Shown here: positions 60,436 through 64,000 of the stretch, piece by piece
Layout: each line of letters begins with the position of its first letter
Position numbering within the stretch: the stretch's first letter is position 1
Assembly: GCF_001592745.1 (NCBI RefSeq)
Contig: NZ_LUKD01000006.1
Coordinates: forward strand, 124,001-188,000
Source: Bdellovibrio bacteriovorus
Lineage (GTDB): Bacteria > Bdellovibrionota > Bdellovibrionia > Bdellovibrionales > Bdellovibrionaceae
Reading direction: 5' to 3'
Length of the DNA: 64,000 nucleotides
Made by a program: the position numbers and the translations under genes
Notes under the pieces: generated by a model
Told to the model about the DNA's origin: nothing
The model's database searches: none
Seen by the model: the letters and a program-made list of their open reading frames with translations, nothing else

Positions 60436-62243
60436 GGCTCGTTGCTCCATGCCTCTGTGCGCTCTAAATAATGGTTTTCCTGCTGGAACATTTTTTCTAA
60501 ATCATCACGAGCCTGCTTAGAACGAGAGACCATTTCATCCGGGTTGTCACGACGACGGTGAAGCTCTTCCAACATTTGATTGTTGTGGTCCCGGAAAATA
60601 TTCGCAGCGATCACACTTTGGTACGCCGGCCATCCCAGAGCTCTTAACACGGAAGATCCCATACGCAACGAAGATTCGTAAAGCTCGCGTTCAAAGTTAA
60701 AGACGTCGCGATCCATCAAGCGGTACACGTGATCAACATTGCGGGCACGAGCAAAGATTTTTAAATGCGGAAAGGCCTCGCGCGCTGAATCGATCAGCTT
60801 CAGCCCGTCATCCATGTCATCAATGGCGACAACCAGAATTTTTGCATGCTGAGCTCCCGCAGCTTCCAGAAGATCCATGCGTGTGGCATCTCCATAATAA
60901 ACTTTAAATCCAAAACGACGAAGCATTTCAATCTGACTGGGCTCATGATCTAAGACCGTGGCCTTCACGCGATTGGCATAAAGAAGACGACCAATGATCT
61001 GACCAAAACGGCCAAAGCCTGCAATGATAACCGGACTGTGTTCGTCCTCGATCTTATCTTCTTCCATTGTCGAAGCACCGGCGACATAACGAAGATAGAC
61101 TTTGTCGTAAAGAAGAACGGTTAAGGGAGTGAACAACATTGAAAGAGCGACTACGGCCGTCAAAGTTCCTACGGTATTCGTATCTAAGACCTTCAAACCT
61201 TGAGCCGCACCTAGTAACACAAATGCAAACTCCCCAATTTGAGAAAGAATAATGGCGAAGAAAGGGATCTGCGCTCGCGGCGTTTTAAATAAAAATGCCA
61301 ATCCCGCGTGCACGGCTGTTTTAACTAGGAAGACTAGAAGAACCAACAGAATAAACTGCAAAGGGCTTTCAAGTATCTGCAGCAGATTGACACTCATACC
61401 CACAGAGATAAAGAAAAGACCCATCAATAAACCTTTGAAGGGTTCGATATCAGTTTCTAAAGCATGTCGATACTCGCTATCCGCTAAAAGGACCCCGGCC
61501 ATAAAGGCACCTAAGGCCATCGAGATTCCCAATCTTTGCATCAGAAAAGACATCCCGATCACAAGAAACAGGGCAAAAGCCGTGAAGATCTCTCGTAAGT
61601 GCAAAGCTCCGATCCAACGCAAGAGATGACGGAGCAACAAGCGACCTAAAACAATAATGGTCGCTAGAACCATCACCACCTCTAAAACACTTGCCCACGG
61701 ATTTCCGGTGGATTCAGAAGCTGCCGCATTCACAGTCAAAAGAGGAAGTATCGCAATCATCGGGATGACGGCGATATCTTGAAACAATAAAATAGAAAAA
61801 GCAGAAGAGCCTGAAGTTGTAGCTAAAAGCTTCTTTTCAGACAGGATCTGCAGACCGATCGCTGTCGATGAAAGCGCAAAGGCCATTCCGATGAGAATAG
61901 AGACAGCCGTGGTTTGCGCAAAAAAGAACTTCACGATCAAGCCAATCACAACGCTTACTGAAAGAACCTGCAAGCCGCCCAACCCAAAAATAGACACCCG
62001 CATGTCCCACAGTTTTTTGGGTTCAAGCTCAAGGCCAATCAGGAACATCAAAAGCACCACACCAAATTCGGAAATGTGCATGATGTCTTCGACACCGGCG
62101 ATAACCTTAAGACCATAAGGGCCGATGATCATTCCCGCCAGGAGATACCCCAGAACCGATCCCAACCCTAAGCGTTTACAAATCGGCACGCAGATCAAAG
62201 CCGAAACCAAGAACACTAAAATATAAAACAAACCAGATTCCAT
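60432..62243 (-). CDS. CPA2 cation:proton antiporter with RCK domain (Kef type)
   Basis: 603 residues. About twelve membrane helices (1-380) carry the Na+/H+-exchanger fold, with the LLADSEYRHALETDIEPFKGLLMGLFFISVGM stretch typical of KefB/KefC. A TrkA-N (RCK) domain follows (HSPVIIAGFGRFGQIIGRLL, NAD/nucleotide binding) and a C-terminal charged helix. Kef systems release K+ in response to glutathione adducts. The gene directly follows an NADPH quinone oxidoreductase-like gene, as kefF/kefG are linked in E. coli. Confidence 0.9.
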   Translation of the reverse strand: MESGLFYILVFLVSALICVPICKRLGLGSVLGYLLAGMIIGPYGLKVIAGVEDIMHISEFGVVLLMFLIGLELEPKKLWDMRVSIFGLGGLQVLSVSVVIGLIVKFFFAQTTAVSILIGMAFALSSTAIGLQILSEKKLLATTSGSSAFSILLFQDIAVIPMIAILPLLTVNAAASESTGNPWASVLEVVMVLATIIVLGRLLLRHLLRWIGALHLREIFTAFALFLVIGMSFLMQRLGISMALGAFMAGVLLADSEYRHALETDIEPFKGLLMGLFFISVGMSVNLLQILESPLQFILLVLLVFLVKTAVHAGLAFLFKTPRAQIPFFAIILSQIGEFAFVLLGAAQGLKVLDTNTVGTLTAVVALSMLFTPLTVLLYDKVYLRYVAGASTMEEDKIEDEHSPVIIAGFGRFGQIIGRLLYANRVKATVLDHEPSQIEMLRRFGFKVYYGDATRMDLLEAAGAQHAKILVVAIDDMDDGLKLIDSAREAFPHLKIFARARNVDHVYRLMDRDVFNFERELYESSLRMGSSVLRALGWPAYQSVIAANIFRDHNNQMLEELHRRRDNPDEMVSRSKQARDDLEKMFQQENHYLERTEAWSNEP

Positions 62244-62254
62244 CGTCTTTGTTC

Positions 62255-62791
62255 CTAAATATCTTTACACACACCGGTGGCACAATAATCAATCATTCTT
62301 CGGCGAACGGCTTCGGCATGAAGAAGGATTTGTTCTTCTGTAGCCCTTCCTGTTCCGGTCATCACAACAGGTTTGTGCCATTTCATTCCGCACTGCTCAA
62401 TCGTCTGACGATAAGGCGGGAAGAAATCTTCCACAGAGCCAGGAGAAGAGGGGTCCCCCCAACCGCCCGTCGTAATCGACAAAAAGAAATCTTTCCCGTG
62501 AAGTTTATTTCCCTCCGGTCCATAGGCAAAGCCGCGGCGTAAAACCTCATCACACCAGAGCTTCATCAAAGGCGGCATCGAAAACCAATAGAAAGGATGC
62601 TGCCAAACTACAAGATCATGCTCTAACAAAAGTTCCTGCTCTTTTTGAACCTGAATATGGAAGTACGGGTACTCTTCATAAAGATCATGGACACGAACAT
62701 GTTTTAGTTCGCGAAGCTGATCCATGATGGCGCGATTAACTCGGGATTGTTTCGAAAAGGGATGCGCGAAAAGGACTAGGGCTTTTTTCAT
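62255..62791 (-). CDS. KefF/KefG-like NAD(P)H oxidoreductase
   Basis: 178 residues from ATG 62791. The frame is open 45 codons further but those lack homology. LVLFAHPFSKQSRVNRAI is the flavin-binding loop, and VVWQHPFYWFSMPPLMKLWCDEVL is the hallmark of the quinone reductase family that includes KefF and KefG. It probably binds FMN and controls the adjacent antiporter, as in E. coli. It is the first gene of the operon with the antiporter and the exported Ppx/GppA. Confidence 0.88.
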   Translation of the reverse strand: MKKALVLFAHPFSKQSRVNRAIMDQLRELKHVRVHDLYEEYPYFHIQVQKEQELLLEHDLVVWQHPFYWFSMPPLMKLWCDEVLRRGFAYGPEGNKLHGKDFFLSITTGGWGDPSSPGSVEDFFPPYRQTIEQCGMKWHKPVVMTGTGRATEEQILLHAEAVRRRMIDYCATGVCKDI

Positions 62792-62965
62792 CACGACATC
62801 GTCAACCGGCGAACGACAAAAGTCAAATGGGGCAAGAATCCCAGAGGAAAAAGGGATTATTACCTCCGTCTGCAACTCAAAATCGCCTCTACCGGATTTC
62901 GAGTTGGCATCCTTCCTGCTTTGCATTGATTAGTGGTTACCAACAACACAAAAAGGAGTGGATTC

Positions 62966-63205
62966 ATGGAAACGACCCCAAACGATTTCAGAAGCAACCT
63001 TGGCAACATCAAAGAAAATGTGAAACAAGGTGTGAAGCAAGAACTTGATAAAAGTGGCTGGACTGACACTTACAATATGGCCCAAGACAGAGCCCGTGAA
63101 GCTATGGACGCTTCGGAGGAATTTGTTAAGGCTCATCCCTTTTACACAGTCCTTGGCGCAGCTGCAGTGGGTCTGGTGGCCGGTCTGCTAATCCGTCGTA
63201 GATAA
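62966..63205 (+). CDS. DUF883/ElaB-type membrane-anchored protein
   Basis: 79 residues from ATG 62966, preceded by AAGGAG. The frame is open 11 codons further upstream without a ribosome site. A helical soluble part (NLGNIKENVKQGVKQELDK) is followed by EEFVKAHPFYTVLGAAAVGLVAGLLIRRR, the characteristic C-terminal anchor of ElaB/YqjD proteins, which can hold ribosomes at the membrane in stationary phase. It is a likely stress or stationary-phase gene. Confidence 0.85.
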   Translation: METTPNDFRSNLGNIKENVKQGVKQELDKSGWTDTYNMAQDRAREAMDASEEFVKAHPFYTVLGAAAVGLVAGLLIRRR

Positions 63206-63223
63206 TTCAAAATAATAATTAAT

Positions 63224-63250
63224 TAGGAGGTCCCGGTTTCGAGACCTCCT
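63224..63250 (+). terminator. Hairpin between the DUF883-like gene and the next gene
   Basis: The stem AGGAGGTC/GACCTCCT with a 10-base loop lies 18 bases after the stop. With no T-tract it may adjust the ratio of the two proteins instead of ending transcription. Confidence 0.4.
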
Positions 63251-63270
63251 CAACATCGCAGGGAGTCCCA

Positions 63271-63828
63271 ATGAAGTGGTTAGCTTTAGTCTTGTCGTTC
63301 GTTTTCGGTCGCTTAAACATGAGACCCCGCGGCTTTAAGGATGCCGCCATTGAAATTTTTGATGAGGTTTCTTTCCGCAGTCGCCGCATGGTGACACTTA
63401 TTCTTGTCGGTGTTGCCTCCGTCATCTTTTTTACCGGTGGGCTTTTTATTTCTCTTTTGGATCTGTCGATGCAGTGGGATCGCACAGGTTCTATTGTTTG
63501 GTCCGCAACCCTCAGCACGGGCGTCGGTTTGATTTTGCTCGCCTCGGCAGCCTTTGCCGTCGTATTCCTGCGCGCATGGCCGGGAGCCACAAAAGCCAAA
63601 CAACAAATCAAACGAAAGCATAAACACGAGCAGGAAGAAGAAGAAATGGATCGCAAACGTCCAACCTCTTTAGAACATGCTCTATCCGCTTTGGTGATGG
63701 ATTATGTAAAAGAGCGTGAAATCCGTCGGGCAGCTCGAGGCCCCGAAACATCGGCATACGCCGGTGAAAATGTGGCTGGTGGCACCACAGCACCGAACCG
63801 CGAAACTCCCCGCTCGCACGTGCACTAA
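63271..63828 (+). CDS. Two-helix membrane protein with long charged tail
   Basis: 185 residues. GGGAG lies five bases before the ATG. A short amphipathic start (FVFGRLNMRPRGFKDAAIEIFDEVSFR) precedes two membrane helices (about 40-62 and 75-97). The cytoplasmic tail is very charged (KAKQQIKRKHKHEQEEEEMDRKRP). It resembles small membrane partners such as YqjE-type proteins that are encoded beside ElaB/YqjD-like genes, but this is a weak match. Its end overlaps the convergent gene by four bases. Confidence 0.6.
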   Translation: MKWLALVLSFVFGRLNMRPRGFKDAAIEIFDEVSFRSRRMVTLILVGVASVIFFTGGLFISLLDLSMQWDRTGSIVWSATLSTGVGLILLASAAFAVVFLRAWPGATKAKQQIKRKHKHEQEEEEMDRKRPTSLEHALSALVMDYVKEREIRRAARGPETSAYAGENVAGGTTAPNRETPRSHVH

Positions 63829-64000
63829 GCACGTTGCTGATGCGGATGGTGAGTTTTGCGGTACAAAGTTTTTCGGTCAATCCCTAAGTCTTTTGCAGTT
63901 TTCTCTCGTGCGCCCTTATTCACTTGAAGGGCGTACTCGATATACTGCCGAGCCATTTCTTCCAACGAAAGCAAACGCCCCTCTTTGTGACAAAGGCGCT
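63825..64000 (-). CDS. Sigma-54-type activator, C-terminal end (partial)
   Basis: The last ~58 residues, in the frame ending with TAG at 63825. LSLEEMARQYIEYALQVNKGAR and EKTAKDLGIDRKTLYRKT form a Fis-type helix-turn-helix, the DNA-binding domain at the end of NtrC-family enhancer-binding proteins, which activate sigma-54 RNA polymerase. The AAA+ and any receiver domain would lie beyond the window. A His/Gln-rich end (HHPHQQRA) follows the HTH. Confidence 0.85.
   Translation of the reverse strand, partial: RLCHKEGRLLSLEEMARQYIEYALQVNKGAREKTAKDLGIDRKTLYRKTHHPHQQRA

Noticed and set aside
62792-62926. 45-codon extension of the KefF/KefG-like gene
   Set aside because: The family begins directly with the flavin-binding strand; the extension has no similarity or ribosome site.
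1-64000. CRISPR arrays, insertion sequences, rRNA
   Set aside because: I saw no regularly spaced direct repeats, no transposase and no rRNA segment in any region.

Overview
The window looks like chromosomal DNA of a Bdellovibrio-type predatory bacterium (Bdellovibrionota). The evidence is moderate GC, dense operons, Gram-negative envelope genes (lipoproteins with lipoboxes, beta-barrel proteins, RND/TolC export), a MutL carrying its own endonuclease motif, and many secreted orphan proteins. The genus is an inference from overall character; no 16S gene or species marker is present. I see no insertion sequence, prophage, CRISPR array or rRNA.

Layout. 1-1.5 kb: end of ssb, then a lipoprotein and an outer-membrane protein. 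1.5-11 kb, minus strand: a sensor kinase and the (p)ppGpp enzyme Rsh, then the housekeeping operon mutL-miaA-yicC-gmk-rpoZ. 11-13.7 kb, minus strand: a secreted protein with a PD-(D/E)XK-like motif, an SH3/barrel protein, a polyprenol-phosphate sugar transferase and a small zinc-ribbon-like membrane protein. 13.8-22.6 kb, plus strand: three envelope proteins, then a tightly overlapping four-gene cluster (formyltransferase-like, alpha/beta-hydrolase fused to an AMP-forming ligase, UbiA prenyltransferase, and a three-domain dikinase built like rifampicin phosphotransferase). I know no named pathway with this set; it is the best candidate here for an undescribed system. 22.7-26.7 kb: a secreted protein, a divergent SDR/LysR pair, exonuclease III and a secreted protein.

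26.9-38.4 kb, minus strand: the classical translation/RNA operon rimP-nusA-infB-rbfA-truB-rpsO-pnp-M16 peptidase-dut, followed closely by tRNA-Ala(GGC), and rimI upstream. 38.4-47 kb: a SurA-like secreted protein, a beta-barrel protein, a trypsin-like lipoprotein, tRNA-Leu(CAA) beside a perfect 24-bp inverted repeat, a UbiG-like methyltransferase, and a 1116-residue lipoprotein with 14 RCC1 repeats. 47-51 kb: an aldo-keto reductase, and an acyltransferase with two tandem class A beta-lactamase-like hydrolases.

51-64 kb: carbonic anhydrase, a 44-residue membrane protein shorter than usual ORF cut-offs, and a run of genes that in other bacteria are often stress or envelope related (DUF4142, a small SFPASDPP-motif protein, RND/TolC export, two head-to-head eRF1-like baeRF proteins, a Kef-type antiporter operon with an exported Ppx/GppA homologue, a DUF883/ElaB-like protein). 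The window ends inside a gene with a Fis-type DNA-binding domain typical of sigma-54 activators.
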